DNA from: Actinobacillus genomosp. 2
Lineage (GTDB): Bacteria > Pseudomonadota > Gammaproteobacteria > Enterobacterales > Pasteurellaceae
Length of the DNA stretch: 64,000 bases
Reading direction: 5' to 3'
Assembly (NCBI RefSeq): GCF_029773605.1
Contig: NZ_CP103807.1
Span: forward strand, 1,178,001 to 1,242,000
Each line of letters starts with the position of its first letter. Within the stretch, counting starts at the first letter, position 1. Of this stretch, positions 48,675-58,881 are shown in pieces. A program made the translations under genes and the position numbers. Under the pieces are notes generated by a model. The model was not told the DNA's origin. It did not search any database and worked only from the letters and a program-made list of their open reading frames with translations.

Positions 48675-50546
48675 ATGACTCAACATCTTATTCATATTCT
48701 TCCTCCTCAACTCGCTAATCAAATCGCAGCCGGTGAAGTAGTGGAACGCCCTGCCTCAGTGGTAAAAGAATTGGTGGAAAACAGCTTGGATGCCGGTGCA
48801 AATCAGATTCAAATTGATATTGAAAAAGGCGGTTCACAACTTATCCGTATTCGAGATAACGGTTGCGGTATCAGTAAACAAGATTTAGCCTTGGCTCTAG
48901 CACGTCACGCGACCAGTAAAATTTCCAGTTTGGAAGATTTGGAGATGATTTTAAGTTTAGGCTTTCGTGGTGAAGCATTAGCAAGTATTAGCTCAGTTTC
49001 TCGCTTAACACTCACTTCTCGCCCGGAAGGGCAAGCGGAAGCCTGGCAGGCGTATGCACAAGGGCGTGAAATGGAAGTGGAAATCCAGCCGGCTTCGCAT
49101 CCGGTCGGCACAACGATTGAAGTCGCTAATTTATTCTTTAATACGCCGGCACGCCGTAAATTTTTGCGTACCGATAAAACCGAATTTGCACATATTGATG
49201 AGGTGGTTCGCCGTATTGCCCTAGCGAAACCGAATATTGGCTTTACCCTGACCCACAACGGTAAAACAGTTCGCCAATATCGTAAAGTGCAAGATAATTC
49301 GGTCGAACAGCAACAACGTCGAGTAGCGGCAATTTGTGGTGATGAGTTTATTCAAAATGCGATCCATATCGACTGGCAACACGGCGATTTACATTTATAT
49401 GGCTGGATTGGATCACCAGCGATTTCCACGTTGCAAAACGATTTGTGTTATAGCTATGTAAATGGGCGAATGATGCGTGATAAAACGATTAATCACGCTA
49501 TTCGCCAAGCCTATGAAGCAACCAATATGCCAGCCGGCAATTACCCTGCATTTGTGGTCTTTTTAGATATTGAACCGAGTCAAGTCGATGTGAATGTACA
49601 TCCGGCAAAACACGAAGTACGCTTTCATCAAGGACGATTGGTACATGATTTTATTTTACAGGGCGTACAAACCGCCTTACAGGGACAAGCAGAAATCGGT
49701 TTAGTCGATCAAGTGAATGAGCCGTTACCGAGTTATCAGCGAGATAGCAATCGTATTGCGGCAGGTGGTAATAGCTTTTTAACACCGCAACCAGCGGTCG
49801 AATTTACAGAAAATTTGGCAAAACCGACCGCTTCTCGTACGCCAAGTTATTCATCTCGTGCAACAAATGTCTCCAAATCGGCACAAAAATGGTATGGGGA
49901 ATTGGTTAGTCAACCACAAGCTCAATCAGATAGCAGACAGGATATTATTGAGCCGAAAACGAATGTCGTACCGATAATTTTTGCACAAGAAAGAGAAGAT
50001 GCTGAACATAAGCCAATACAATCCGTCCCAACGGCAACAGGACATTGGCAGCCGTTAGCCATTGTGCAAAATCAGGCATTACTGCTAAAAGCGGAACAAC
50101 AATTTTATTTGCTTTCGCTAGAAAAATTAGCTCGCTTACGGTTTCAAACACAACTTGCCAAAGGCGAAAGCCAAGCGTTACTGATTCCGTTGAATTTAAG
50201 TTTAGACGAGCCACAAACACAGCGTTGGCAAACCCTTAAAACAGCATTGGCAAACTTGGGATTTGCGATCAAGGAGAAATCGTGGCAAGGACAAATGCGT
50301 CTTTCGGTTGCCCAAGTGCCGAGATTATTAAGAGAACAGAATTTACAACAAATCTTATTAGCCTTACTGGATGCACAAGCGGTCGATTTAGCCCAATTTT
50401 TTGCAAAATTTGCACCCATTCCGACCGCTTATAGCTTGTCAGAGGCAGTAAATTGGCTGGCAGAGAGTGAACAAGTCGCCAAAGCAGAATTGGAAAAGCT
50501 AAAAGTGGAAGTAGATTTTTCAGGCTTTTTAAATCAATTAAATTAA
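48675..50546 (+). CDS. mutL: DNA mismatch repair protein MutL
   Basis: A 623-residue mismatch repair ATPase. GHKL motifs are visible: [20 protein letters not shown] (I), DNGCGI (II) and [10 protein letters not shown] (III). The C-terminal dimerisation domain follows a variable linker (about 340-440). The metal-binding endonuclease motif DQHAxxER is not seen, so it is of the MutH-dependent E. coli type. ATG is chosen over a GTG four codons earlier; both have a poor ribosome site. It ends at a strong terminator. Confidence 0.96.
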   Translation: MTQHLIHILPPQLANQIAAGEVVERPASVVKELVENSLDAGANQIQIDIEKGGSQLIRIRDNGCGISKQDLALALARHATSKISSLEDLEMILSLGFRGEALASISSVSRLTLTSRPEGQAEAWQAYAQGREMEVEIQPASHPVGTTIEVANLFFNTPARRKFLRTDKTEFAHIDEVVRRIALAKPNIGFTLTHNGKTVRQYRKVQDNSVEQQQRRVAAICGDEFIQNAIHIDWQHGDLHLYGWIGSPAISTLQNDLCYSYVNGRMMRDKTINHAIRQAYEATNMPAGNYPAFVVFLDIEPSQVDVNVHPAKHEVRFHQGRLVHDFILQGVQTALQGQAEIGLVDQVNEPLPSYQRDSNRIAAGGNSFLTPQPAVEFTENLAKPTASRTPSYSSRATNVSKSAQKWYGELVSQPQAQSDSRQDIIEPKTNVVPIIFAQEREDAEHKPIQSVPTATGHWQPLAIVQNQALLLKAEQQFYLLSLEKLARLRFQTQLAKGESQALLIPLNLSLDEPQTQRWQTLKTALANLGFAIKEKSWQGQMRLSVAQVPRLLREQNLQQILLALLDAQAVDLAQFFAKFAPIPTAYSLSEAVNWLAESEQVAKAELEKLKVEVDFSGFLNQLN

Positions 50547-50550
50547 CAAA

Positions 50551-50580
50551 AAACGCTAAGCATACAGCTTAGCGTTTCTT
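50551..50580. terminator. Terminator after mutL
   Basis: AAACGCTAAG and CTTAGCGTTT pair across a 7-base loop, followed by CTTCTTT; it lies between convergent genes. Confidence 0.8.
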
Positions 50581-50589
50581 CTTTGACCA

Positions 50590-51081
50590 CTATTTCACAA
50601 CAATCTTCGCACCATTCGCAAAGACTAATTCTTTTGCCACATTTAATGAACGCACGCTTGCCTTAGGATCAGATAAAATTTGGCGTACATTTTCTGGCAA
50701 TGACTCAAGCGGGATACTGATCGTCACATCTGTTTTTGCTTTAGAGCCTAGCGTTTTATCAAATACAACCGGAATATCTTGGGCAAAAAAACCTTGATCG
50801 CCTACGGCATAAACTGAGTGCCATGTAATGGATTTAATATGCGTTTTGCCTTTATTTCTTACCACATATTTGAATACTGCAACCGCTTTATTATCTTGCT
50901 GACCGATACCACGCTCCGTAAAAGTTAATTCTACTTGGCGATTAAATTTTTCAAGATTTTTATCTTTTACTACCGCTTGTTGTGTCGGTTTTTCGGCTGA
51001 TGTTTTCACTTCCGCCGCTTGCGTATTTAGTGTAACCAATGATGCAAATGCTAAAGCAGTTAATGATTTGATTAATTTCAT
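50590..51081 (-). CDS. Secreted protein of unknown function
   Basis: A 163-residue protein with a signal peptide (MKLIKSLTALAFASLVTLNT, cleaved near QA/AE). The mature part is beta-rich, with alternating strands (VELTFTERGIGQQD, AVAVFKYVVRNKG) suggesting an Ig-like or DUF-type periplasmic fold. No domain is recognised and there are no cysteines. GGGAG lies before the ATG. It is convergent with mutL and is on the same strand as the zinc-ribbon gene upstream. Confidence 0.65.
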   Translation of the reverse strand: MKLIKSLTALAFASLVTLNTQAAEVKTSAEKPTQQAVVKDKNLEKFNRQVELTFTERGIGQQDNKAVAVFKYVVRNKGKTHIKSITWHSVYAVGDQGFFAQDIPVVFDKTLGSKAKTDVTISIPLESLPENVRQILSDPKASVRSLNVAKELVFANGAKIVVK

Positions 51082-51170
51082 TTAATTCTCCCTCGAATCT
51101 TAGGTTTTTTATGACAATATATTTTACTCTATGTTCATAACAACTCAATATAATACCGATTACTTACGAA

Positions 51171-51401
51171 TTAATTTAACAATAAACTCGCTCCGATAAT
51201 CACAAGACTAAACACCGCTAACCAAAAAAGCTGTATCTTGATATTTTGGCGATTAAGCTCCTGATTATGTAAACGGCGTTGTTCCAATTTCTCACGATAA
51301 ACGGCTAAGTCCGCTTCTTTAAATGAAAAACCGCAATGCGGACAAGCGATAACACTCTCGCTAATTTTGTGCCGACACTCTGGGCAACGTTGTAATGCCA
51401 T
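51171..51401 (-). CDS. Zinc-ribbon membrane protein
   Basis: A 76-residue protein with an N-terminal zinc ribbon (CPECRHKISESVIACPHCGF, two CxxC pairs 12 residues apart), a charged helix and a C-terminal membrane helix (IQLFWLAVFSLVIIGASLLL). Such proteins are common but unassigned. The 3' end is close to the next gene. AAGGGAAT precedes the ATG. It is not linked to a known pathway. Confidence 0.75.
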   Translation of the reverse strand: MALQRCPECRHKISESVIACPHCGFSFKEADLAVYREKLEQRRLHNQELNRQNIKIQLFWLAVFSLVIIGASLLLN

Positions 51402-51417
51402 AAAATTCCCTTAAATT

Positions 51418-51472
51418 AAGCGGTCAGATTTCAGCGATTTTTTGCAAAATTTTGCTGGAATCCGACCGCTTG
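51418..51472 (-). terminator. USS-pair terminator after pepO
   Basis: On the minus strand AAGCGGTCGGATTCCAGC pairs with GCTGAAATCTGACCGCTT around a T-rich loop. It ends the pepO transcript. Confidence 0.7.
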
Positions 51473-51475
51473 CAA

Positions 51476-53494
51476 TTACCAAATACGAATACGTTCCGCT
51501 TCATTGCGATACATTTTATCGCCAGCTTTAGTGCCGAACGCACGATGGAAACCACTGATATTTAGCACAGGTGCATAAGCACGGAATTGCCCTGGTGCGT
51601 GCGGATCGCTTTTCACTTGGTGAGTTAATGCTTGTACGGTTGCTTTATGACGCCATGAACGTGTCCAACTCATAAAGAAGCGTTGATCACTGGTAAAGTT
51701 TTCAATCGTCGGGCTAGTGCCGTGATCTTGCTCATACAATTTCAACGCATCGTAAGCGATACTTAAACCGCCTAAATCGGCAATGTTTTCCCCCAAAGTG
51801 AAACGCCCGTTGACAAAAACTTTCGGTGCGACTTCAAACTGATCAAATTGTGCGACTAATTTATCAGCCAAGGCTTCAAATTTTTTGCGGTCGTCTGCCG
51901 TCCACCAATCTTTTAGATTTCCTTCGCCGTCAAATTTTGAACCGCTATCATCAAAGCCATGGGTAATTTCGTGTCCAATAATCGCCCCGATAGCCCCGAA
52001 ATTGACCGCTGGATCTGCCTGTTGGCTATAAAGCGGTGCTTGTAAAATGCCAGCCAGGAACACAATGCGGTTCATCAACGGACTGTATGAAGCATTAACC
52101 ACCTGTGGCAACATTCCCCATTCATTTAAATCAACCGGTTTACCGACTTTAGCAAGGTTGTAGTCGTAGCTCCATTTCGCAATTTGTTGCATATTCGCAT
52201 AGAGCGTACCGCCTTGCTGAACAGTTTTCAGAGTTAAATTGCTGTAATCTCGCCATTTGTTCGGATAACCGACTTCGACAATAAACTTATCTAATTTGGC
52301 TTTCGCTTTTTGTTTGGTTTCCGCCGACATCCAAGTGAGATTATCAATCCGCTGATGATAGGCTTTCACTAAATACTTCGCCATTTCCAACACATCATTT
52401 TTTGCTGATTGTGGGAAAAATTCCGCCACATAAAACTGTGCAAATTCTTGTCCAAGCCAGCTATTTATCGTGGCTAAAGCACGTTTTTCTAACGGGCGTT
52501 GCTGTTTCTGACCGACTAATTTTTTGCCGTAGAACTCAAAACGCACATCATCCATTGCTTTGTTTAAGTAAGGGGCGTTATCCGATAACGTGCGGAATAA
52601 TAAATAATCTTTAATGACCGCTAAGTTTTGTGGATTGATAAGCTGATCCAACGCTTGGAAATAACGAGGCTCATATAAAATCACCTCATCGGCTTCCACG
52701 CCAACCGCTTTTAAATACTGAGCTAAGTCAATGTTTTTACTCAGTTTTTTCAGCTGTGCCATATTGGTTGGGTTATAACGTTTTTGAATGTCACGATCTT
52801 CTTCATTAGTAAACAACGTTTTCGCAATCGCTTTTTCGTAAGCAACAATTACTTTCGCCTTTGCTACTGGATTTTCGACTTTAGCATAGCCTAAAATCTG
52901 TGCGATATATTCTTGATACAGTTTTAAAGTGGCTCGATTTTCCGGCGTATCTTTTTGGAAATAATCGTTGCTTAAACCCAAATCCACATTGCTTAAATAG
53001 ACCCCGTTTTGACGGGAATTTTTTAAGTGAGCAAATACCGACCAACCGAATAATACTTCGTTACCAGCTTTGGTTTCTTCAATCAAATAGCGTTCTAAAT
53101 CGGCAAAGGTATTGATCTGTTTAATTTGCTCAATATCTTTGGCAATCGGGCTAAGCCCTGCTTGTTCACGTGCATTTAAATCGGTATAAGTTTCATATAG
53201 CGCTTTTAAACGTTGGGCTTTCACATCGTTGGCAAATTTCGGCTCGGAAATGACCGCTTGTAAGAATTTAATCGAACGTTGTTCATTCAATTCATTTAAT
53301 TCCGCTAACGTACCCCATGAGGTTCTATCTGCCGGAATTTGTGCTTTTGCCAACCATTTGCCGTTTACAAAACGATAAAAATCTTGTTGTGGGGCAACCG
53401 TATTATCCACACCTTCTGTTAAGGTAGATTGATAACTGCTACTACAGCCCGAAACCGCTAGCACAAGGCTACAAGTTAGAAATGTTTTTTTCAT
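51476..53494 (-). CDS. pepO: M13 family metallopeptidase PepO (lipoprotein)
   Basis: A 672-residue neprilysin-like zinc endopeptidase. The active site is IGHEITHGFDD (HExxH) with the third ligand in ENIADLGG, and the C-terminal region ends ERIRIW as in the family. The start giving MKKTFLTCSLVLAVSGCSS creates a lipobox, so the enzyme is probably anchored in the envelope; upstream in-frame codons lie in a repeat element. The ribosome site is weak. It likely cleaves peptides in the periplasm. Confidence 0.94.
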   Translation of the reverse strand: MKKTFLTCSLVLAVSGCSSSYQSTLTEGVDNTVAPQQDFYRFVNGKWLAKAQIPADRTSWGTLAELNELNEQRSIKFLQAVISEPKFANDVKAQRLKALYETYTDLNAREQAGLSPIAKDIEQIKQINTFADLERYLIEETKAGNEVLFGWSVFAHLKNSRQNGVYLSNVDLGLSNDYFQKDTPENRATLKLYQEYIAQILGYAKVENPVAKAKVIVAYEKAIAKTLFTNEEDRDIQKRYNPTNMAQLKKLSKNIDLAQYLKAVGVEADEVILYEPRYFQALDQLINPQNLAVIKDYLLFRTLSDNAPYLNKAMDDVRFEFYGKKLVGQKQQRPLEKRALATINSWLGQEFAQFYVAEFFPQSAKNDVLEMAKYLVKAYHQRIDNLTWMSAETKQKAKAKLDKFIVEVGYPNKWRDYSNLTLKTVQQGGTLYANMQQIAKWSYDYNLAKVGKPVDLNEWGMLPQVVNASYSPLMNRIVFLAGILQAPLYSQQADPAVNFGAIGAIIGHEITHGFDDSGSKFDGEGNLKDWWTADDRKKFEALADKLVAQFDQFEVAPKVFVNGRFTLGENIADLGGLSIAYDALKLYEQDHGTSPTIENFTSDQRFFMSWTRSWRHKATVQALTHQVKSDPHAPGQFRAYAPVLNISGFHRAFGTKAGDKMYRNEAERIRIW

Positions 53495-53530
53495 AAATGA
53501 TTTACTATTATTAATTATCTGTTTCAATAA

Positions 53531-53603
53531 TGTAGAGGCGAATTGCATTCGCTCAAACAATTTATAATGAATATCATAAGGACGAACACAGTTCGCCCCT
53601 ACA
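53531..53603. repeat. 73-bp MITE-like element with terminal inverted repeats
   Basis: The ends are TGTAGAGGCGAATTG and, reversed, TGTAGGGGCGAACTG; the arms continue as CATTCGC and TGTTCGTCC. It holds no gene and lies upstream of pepO. The 18-of-22-type match of the ends suggests a small mobile element; no target-site duplication is clear. Confidence 0.6.
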
Positions 53604-53671
53604 AATATACTTTTGTGCAACTGCTACATAATACCTATAAATATGATCAACCGAACCACTTTATTCCACAA

Positions 53672-55639
53672 TTATTTATTCAACTGCACCGGAAGAATAA
53701 GACTTAACGGGCGTTTACGGATAATATCCCATAAACATTTTAAAATTTCTTGCCAGCTGTCAATTTCGGTATTACGTGAACGCAAGGCAATCCATAATGT
53801 TAATGAGAAGCTCACAATTAAGTTAACTGCCCCTATCATTAGGACAAAACAGATACTTTGTAACAACACTTGCCAACCTAATGATTCACTCACTACCGCA
53901 TAGCCGACATTCGCCGAAGAAAATGCAACGTGTCGAATATCGAGTGGTAAATCTAACCAATAACCGATCACCCCAGTAATTCCAAGTAACATACCGAAGC
54001 CTAAGTTACCGATAATCGAACCGATATTATCGTGCATATAATCAGCAAATTTTTCTCGCATGGATAATGGTAAAATTGCCTTTAACCATGGGTGCTGTCT
54101 TAAACGCATACGAGTATTGAGATAATTGCTACGGTTATCAAAATAACCGGACATAATCCCCGAACAGAATAACCATAAACCGGCTATTGCCGCAAACCAT
54201 AAAGTCCCTTTGGTTGGGTCTATCGAACCGAGTTGATATTCTACGGTTGCACGATCTAATAACGGTGTTCCGGTATAGTGTGCATAACCATAAGCAATTA
54301 ATCCAGCAACGCCCATAGATACCATCACATTGCCTAAAACCGCAATACTTTGTGAACGTAATACATCTACTAATAATTGTGCCAGTTTCATATTGACCGC
54401 TCTGCCTTGCGGATTTCGCTCAACCGCCTCGGCAAAACGTGCGGCAGTCATCGCCGGCTGTTTCGTTGCCACGGTAAAATGCAACATAAAAATGATCGTG
54501 AAGCCGATACCGTAGTTCAAACCTTCCGCAATACCTTTCCAAACTTTATCGTCAATCATTCCACCTAAATACACTTTAAATAACGCCATTAGTGCAATCA
54601 GCACGCCACCGCCGGCAGCAGAATAAAACATACTGAAATATTCTTTTTTATCACGAGTAATATAGTGTTCGCCGTGATCACTAGTATGTTGAGTAACGCT
54701 ACGAGAAAGCATTTTGACACTTTGCTTCCATAAATCGGAAATACTGTGTTGCTTCGCCGAAGCCTCCACTAACATTTTAGTAATTTGTAAGATACGTAAA
54801 CGTGCTACACGATTAGTCGAGAATAATTCCATTAACATTGCTAATCGATCTAAAGTTTGGCTTAAACGCTCAAGTAAATGTGCTACGCCGAGTGATGAAC
54901 CGGCTGTTGCCCCTTTTTTCTGTAAACGGTCTACCAGTTGGCGAGATTGTTCAAACATTACTTGTAAATGACCATCGTCATAACATTGATTTTGACGACG
55001 GGCTTCCAGCCATAAAAAAACTTCTTTTTGTAATGCGACAAAAGGTGAATCAGCATCTAATAATGTGCGATCCAAACGAATCAGTTCCGGTTCTAAATCT
55101 TCCGCCGCAATCCAAATCGAAAGCATTTTAATTGCAAATAGCCCTTCGTGGCGGATATGTTCATACAGCCAAGAACGGTCCTGCTCATTCACAAAACGAT
55201 TTAAGCTATTCAGGAAATTTAACCAACTTTTGGTCGGAATCGCATTGATCCAATCAATATCGTGACGATCGCAAAACAGTAAAATAAACACATCACGTAA
55301 ATCATTTACATCTTTAAAAGACGGATTAAGTTTCTCATATAAGCGATGACGCATTTCACGTCCGAAACCTTGGCGAGCTAACATACCACTACTGACTAAA
55401 ATCGGATATAAACGAAGCTGACAAAGCCAGCGACAGACTAAAGTCGCAACAGATTGCCCAAATTCCGGTCGCTGTTTCAGTAAGTGAGTAAAAAATTCTA
55501 ATTTTTCGACCGCCTGTTCAGCTTCTCCACCCCTCAGCCATTGGCATAAGCCGTTAACCAAAGTAAAGGCATCATTTTGTTCAATTTGTTCGTTCACAAA
55601 GGCTAAAAGATTGGTTTTATTCAATTCTATTTTTGGCAT
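53672..55639 (-). CDS. SpecificRecomb family integral membrane protein
   Basis: A 655-residue protein matching the family labelled site-specific recombinase (Gcr type). The N-terminal half (1-320) is soluble and helical, and about seven hydrophobic segments follow from residue 330 onward (GGGVLIALMALFKVYLGG, then others including GTLWFAAIAGLWLFCSGIMS). No tyrosine or serine recombinase motif can be seen, so the label is doubtful; a membrane or envelope role is more likely. It is convergent with no neighbour. Confidence 0.75.
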   Translation of the reverse strand: MPKIELNKTNLLAFVNEQIEQNDAFTLVNGLCQWLRGGEAEQAVEKLEFFTHLLKQRPEFGQSVATLVCRWLCQLRLYPILVSSGMLARQGFGREMRHRLYEKLNPSFKDVNDLRDVFILLFCDRHDIDWINAIPTKSWLNFLNSLNRFVNEQDRSWLYEHIRHEGLFAIKMLSIWIAAEDLEPELIRLDRTLLDADSPFVALQKEVFLWLEARRQNQCYDDGHLQVMFEQSRQLVDRLQKKGATAGSSLGVAHLLERLSQTLDRLAMLMELFSTNRVARLRILQITKMLVEASAKQHSISDLWKQSVKMLSRSVTQHTSDHGEHYITRDKKEYFSMFYSAAGGGVLIALMALFKVYLGGMIDDKVWKGIAEGLNYGIGFTIIFMLHFTVATKQPAMTAARFAEAVERNPQGRAVNMKLAQLLVDVLRSQSIAVLGNVMVSMGVAGLIAYGYAHYTGTPLLDRATVEYQLGSIDPTKGTLWFAAIAGLWLFCSGIMSGYFDNRSNYLNTRMRLRQHPWLKAILPLSMREKFADYMHDNIGSIIGNLGFGMLLGITGVIGYWLDLPLDIRHVAFSSANVGYAVVSESLGWQVLLQSICFVLMIGAVNLIVSFSLTLWIALRSRNTEIDSWQEILKCLWDIIRKRPLSLILPVQLNK

Positions 55640-55763
55640 ATTTAGTAAAATTTGTTCCTATTTTTCATTAACTTCGGTAATTATGAGCCTATTTTTCGAG
55701 AAAAAGTTCAAAAGAAAACGGTAAGGTTTCCCTTACCGCTAGTTAAATTAGAGTCTATAGATA

Positions 55764-56573
55764 CTAAACTAATTTAAAGATGACTTCAAAGCTATCACCC
55801 TGTTGTAAGTTGCGGTTTATTCGGGCAGTTTCTACACATAACATTGTTTGATAACCGGTTTCGCTCATCGCACTGGTCGGCTTATGCCACGGGTTCCATA
55901 ACACGATATCACTCGCATCAATATGCTCAATTTGAATTGTGCGTTGATTTGCTATATCTTCAATACGGCTGATAGATTGTTCTGCATTATAAATACAATC
56001 CACATTTTCACTGATTTTACGTGGTGAAGGCACTTGCACAAATTGCTTAGTTAACGAATCAAAACACTCATGCGGTAATCCTTTCACTTCGGTTTGCTGA
56101 ATATCCGCCACATTGAAATAACTATGCAATGCCGCTTGTGCTTCTTGCTCTGCATAATGAGTAAAAATCAAATGACATTCTTGGTTAAACGCCATTTCAA
56201 TTTTCGCTTCGATAATATTTTGTTCGTCATAGAGCGAAAATTCTAAATAGGCATATTCTTCATCCATTTCATAATGGCTGAGCGACCAGTCACGAAGACG
56301 AGCTGTGCCGTGTGAAGGGCTTTTTGCCATACCGAACCACGGATAACAAATCGGCACACCGCCACGAATTGCATTTCCCGCTTGAAATGGCTCAAGCTCA
56401 GATACCCATAATACATCTTGTTTTGCCGAAGCTGGTTGCCAACTTAATAATTGTGCCCCTTGTAAGGCAACTACCGCAGCCCCTAATTTGTGATCTACCC
56501 GAATTACATATAATTCATTGCATTTTTCAAGGCTGATGCCTTGGCTGATTTGGCGAATAAATTCAGTTTTCAT
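55764..56573 (-). CDS. yeaD: D-hexose-6-phosphate mutarotase (YeaD)
   Basis: A 269-residue aldose-1-epimerase-like enzyme that interconverts anomers of glucose-6-phosphate and similar sugars. GGVPICYPWFG, SHGTARLRDW and ALHSYFNVAD carry the conserved His and Asp, and VLWNPWHKPT with the late Glu closes the active site. GGAGTGG precedes this ATG; ten upstream codons are not needed. A USS hairpin separates it from mlaA. Confidence 0.92.
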   Translation of the reverse strand: MKTEFIRQISQGISLEKCNELYVIRVDHKLGAAVVALQGAQLLSWQPASAKQDVLWVSELEPFQAGNAIRGGVPICYPWFGMAKSPSHGTARLRDWSLSHYEMDEEYAYLEFSLYDEQNIIEAKIEMAFNQECHLIFTHYAEQEAQAALHSYFNVADIQQTEVKGLPHECFDSLTKQFVQVPSPRKISENVDCIYNAEQSISRIEDIANQRTIQIEHIDASDIVLWNPWHKPTSAMSETGYQTMLCVETARINRNLQQGDSFEVIFKLV

Positions 56574-56601
56574 ATTCCACTCCTTTAACACATCCAAAAG
56601 C

Positions 56602-56642
56602 AAGCGGTCAAACTTACAACTTTTTTTGCAAATTTGACCGCC
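56602..56642 (-). terminator. USS-pair terminator after mlaA
   Basis: On the minus strand GGCGGTCAAATTTG pairs with AAGTTTGACCGCTT, followed by GCTTTTGG. Confidence 0.65.
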
Positions 56643-56647
56643 TGAGA

Positions 56648-57394
56648 TTAATCAATATTTTTTAAATCTTCTTCAGAAAGCTGCTCTTTACCGCTTTCCT
56701 GAGCTTTACCATCACTCACTTTAAATTCAAGGTTTTGGAAATATGCCTCACGGAAAGTGACATATGGATCGGCTGATTGTTGTAATAGTGCGTCCTGATC
56801 TAATAATTTTGCTCTGCTATCCACACCTTGCACAGCGAATTTCGCAACAGTCCAAGGCATAGTTAACATTGATAATACTGGATATGCAGAATCCGCGACT
56901 TTTCCGACCGCTTGACGTGGTGTCGTAGCCCCATAGCCCGGCACCATAATATAAGTGCCTGCCGGCACATTATAACTGCCTAGCGTATGACCGAACTCAC
57001 GATTACCGTTATCTAATTTTAAATCTTTTGTCTGGCTCGCCCAGTCAATTAAACCACCCAAACCGAAAATTGAGTTAATCCAAAAGCGATTAAAGTGAAT
57101 CATCGCTTTTTTACCTTCTCCCTCTAATAAACGATTCACAAAACTTGCCGGCTCATCGAGGTTATTCGCCACATTGGTTAAACCGGTTTTAATCGGACTT
57201 GGCACATAATCACGCCAACCTTTTGCAACCGGTTTAAGAGCATAAGTATCAACATAATCGTAATTGACTTTCCACATCGCACGGTTAAAGCCTTCCAACG
57301 GATCTTTACGCTCACCGGTGGCTTGGTCAATTGCTGAGGAGCAAGCGGTTAACATGATCACGCCTGCAACTAAACCTAATTGTTTTAATTTCAT
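56648..57394 (-). CDS. mlaA: Outer-membrane phospholipid lipoprotein MlaA (VacJ)
   Basis: A 248-residue lipoprotein that pulls misplaced phospholipids out of the outer leaflet and delivers them to MlaC. The lipobox is IMLTACSS (lipid Cys about 18), followed by DPLEGFNRAMW and YVMVPGYGATTPR-like GTYIMVPGYGATTPRQAVG, both diagnostic. In Haemophilus the VacJ/Mla route affects serum resistance. The rest of the mla operon is not in this window. It is divergent from metJ. Confidence 0.94.
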   Translation of the reverse strand: MKLKQLGLVAGVIMLTACSSAIDQATGERKDPLEGFNRAMWKVNYDYVDTYALKPVAKGWRDYVPSPIKTGLTNVANNLDEPASFVNRLLEGEGKKAMIHFNRFWINSIFGLGGLIDWASQTKDLKLDNGNREFGHTLGSYNVPAGTYIMVPGYGATTPRQAVGKVADSAYPVLSMLTMPWTVAKFAVQGVDSRAKLLDQDALLQQSADPYVTFREAYFQNLEFKVSDGKAQESGKEQLSEEDLKNID

Positions 57395-57482
57395 AGCTAA
57401 ATTGCCTTAATTAGAAAAATCATTGTTATATTCTAACCAACTCGCTACAAAACACAAAGTAAACCAGCGTAAAATTAGAGAT

Positions 57483-57506
57483 AGAAATCTAGACGTCTAG
57501 ATTGCG
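57483..57506 (+). promoter_or_regulatory. MetJ operator (three tandem met boxes)
   Basis: Three adjacent 8-bp units, AGAAATCT, AGACGTCT and AGATTGCG; the central one is the perfect MetJ consensus. It lies 58 bp before metJ, indicating autoregulation. Confidence 0.88.
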
Positions 57507-57563
57507 AGAAAATCAAGTTTTGATTACAATAATCACAATTTTAGCTAAAACAGGATTTTTAAC

Positions 57564-57881
57564 ATGGCAGATTGGAATGGCGAATATATTAGCCCTTATG
57601 CCGAACACGGTAAAAAAAGTGAGCAAGTAAAAAAGATCACGGTTTCGATCCCAATTAAAGTATTAGAAATTTTAACTAACGAACGTACGCGTCGTCAGAT
57701 CAAAAACTTACGTCACGCAACTAACAGCGAATTATTATGCGAAGCCTTTTTACACGCATTTACCGGACAGCCATTGCCAACGGATGACGATTTAATGAAA
57801 GATCGCAGTGATGAAATTCCTGAAGAAGCCAAAGTTAAAATGCGTGAATTAGGCATCGATCCGGATCAATGGCAATATTAA
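57564..57881 (+). CDS. metJ: Methionine repressor MetJ
   Basis: A 105-residue ribbon-helix-helix repressor that uses S-adenosylmethionine as corepressor. The DNA-binding strand is [15 protein letters not shown] and the rest ([20 protein letters not shown]) is nearly identical to E. coli, with equal length. It has a clear met-box operator upstream. It should repress methionine synthesis and transport genes elsewhere. Confidence 0.97.
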   Translation: MADWNGEYISPYAEHGKKSEQVKKITVSIPIKVLEILTNERTRRQIKNLRHATNSELLCEAFLHAFTGQPLPTDDDLMKDRSDEIPEEAKVKMRELGIDPDQWQY

Positions 57882-58079
57882 CCAAGATCCTATCCTATTT
57901 CGGGATTTAGTACGGTTTATCCGAATAAATAATATAAATTTACAAACAATCTATCTCTATTTTGCTTTCATTCTTGATTTCTGTTTAATTTATCGGTAAA
58001 ATCGCAACTCTTTTTTATGGTCCTCGTTTGGCAAAGATTTAATTCCAGCCAACATATTTAAATATTTAGGTAGATAGCA

Positions 58080-58214
58080 ATGAAACGTACATTTCAACCT
58101 TCTGTATTAAAACGTGCTCGTACTCACGGTTTCCGTGCTCGTATGGCTACTAAAAACGGTCGTCAAGTTTTAGCACGTCGTCGTGCTAAAGGTCGTAAAT
58201 CTTTATCTGCATAA
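58080..58214 (+). CDS. rpmH: 50S ribosomal protein L34
   Basis: A 44-residue ribosomal protein that reads [20 protein letters not shown], then [20 protein letters not shown]. The sequence is the standard bacterial L34. It comes first in rpmH-rnpA-yidD. AGGTAG lies before the ATG. Confidence 0.97.
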   Translation: MKRTFQPSVLKRARTHGFRARMATKNGRQVLARRRAKGRKSLSA

Positions 58215-58245
58215 TTTGCAGTTAAAGCAAAGCCTTATCACATCA

Positions 58246-58611
58246 GTGAAAAAGCTAACCTTTTCTCGGGAGCTACGCTTGTTAGCTCCCATTCAATTTA
58301 AAGCTGTGTTCGAACAGCCGCTTCGAGCTAGCACTCCCGAACTTACTATTCTCGCTCGCCATAATCATCTCGATATTCCTCGTCTTGGTTTAACTGTCGC
58401 TAAAAAACATTTAAAGCGTGCTCACGATCGTAATCGTATTAAACGTATTGTGCGTGAAAGTTTTCGTTTAAAGCAGCATGAATTACCAAGTGCAGATTTT
58501 GTGTTTGTAGCAAAAGGCGGTATTGGTAAACTTGATAATGCCACACTTTTTGCGATGTTGGAGAAGCTATGGGCTCGTCACATCCGTCTAGCGAAAAAGC
58601 CACAAGCGTAG
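58246..58611 (+). CDS. rnpA: Ribonuclease P protein component
   Basis: A 121-residue basic protein subunit of RNase P. Conserved RNR motif residues are in [20 protein letters not shown]. The start is taken as GTG giving [13 protein letters not shown], which matches relatives; the gene follows rpmH by 31 bp. yidD overlaps its 3' end by 43 bp. Confidence 0.93.
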   Translation: MKKLTFSRELRLLAPIQFKAVFEQPLRASTPELTILARHNHLDIPRLGLTVAKKHLKRAHDRNRIKRIVRESFRLKQHELPSADFVFVAKGGIGKLDNATLFAMLEKLWARHIRLAKKPQA

Positions 58612-58871
58612 TAACACCCTCTGTTGCCGCCAAATTGCTTTTGTTACCAATCTATTTCTATCGTTATTGTATTAGTCCGTTAATTGGACCTCGTTGTCGT
58701 TTTTATCCGACTTGTTCAACTTATGCGGTCGAAGCGATTAAATTACACGGAGCAATAAAAGGTGGTTGGTTAGCGGCGAAACGTATTGCACGTTGTCATC
58801 CTTGGAATGACGGCGGTGAAGATCCTGTTCCGCCTTGCTGCCATCGTCATACCAATAAGCAAGAAAAGTAA
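58569..58871 (+). CDS. yidD: Membrane protein insertion efficiency factor YidD
   Basis: A 100-residue amphipathic protein with the YidD signature [18 protein letters not shown] and [14 protein letters not shown]. It helps YidC-dependent membrane insertion. It overlaps rnpA by 43 bp in another frame, the usual arrangement. The usual next gene, yidC, is absent here; a terminator and convergent glnA follow. Confidence 0.92.
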   Translation: MGSSHPSSEKATSVVTPSVAAKLLLLPIYFYRYCISPLIGPRCRFYPTCSTYAVEAIKLHGAIKGGWLAAKRIARCHPWNDGGEDPVPPCCHRHTNKQEK

Positions 58872-58881
58872 GTGGCAAACA

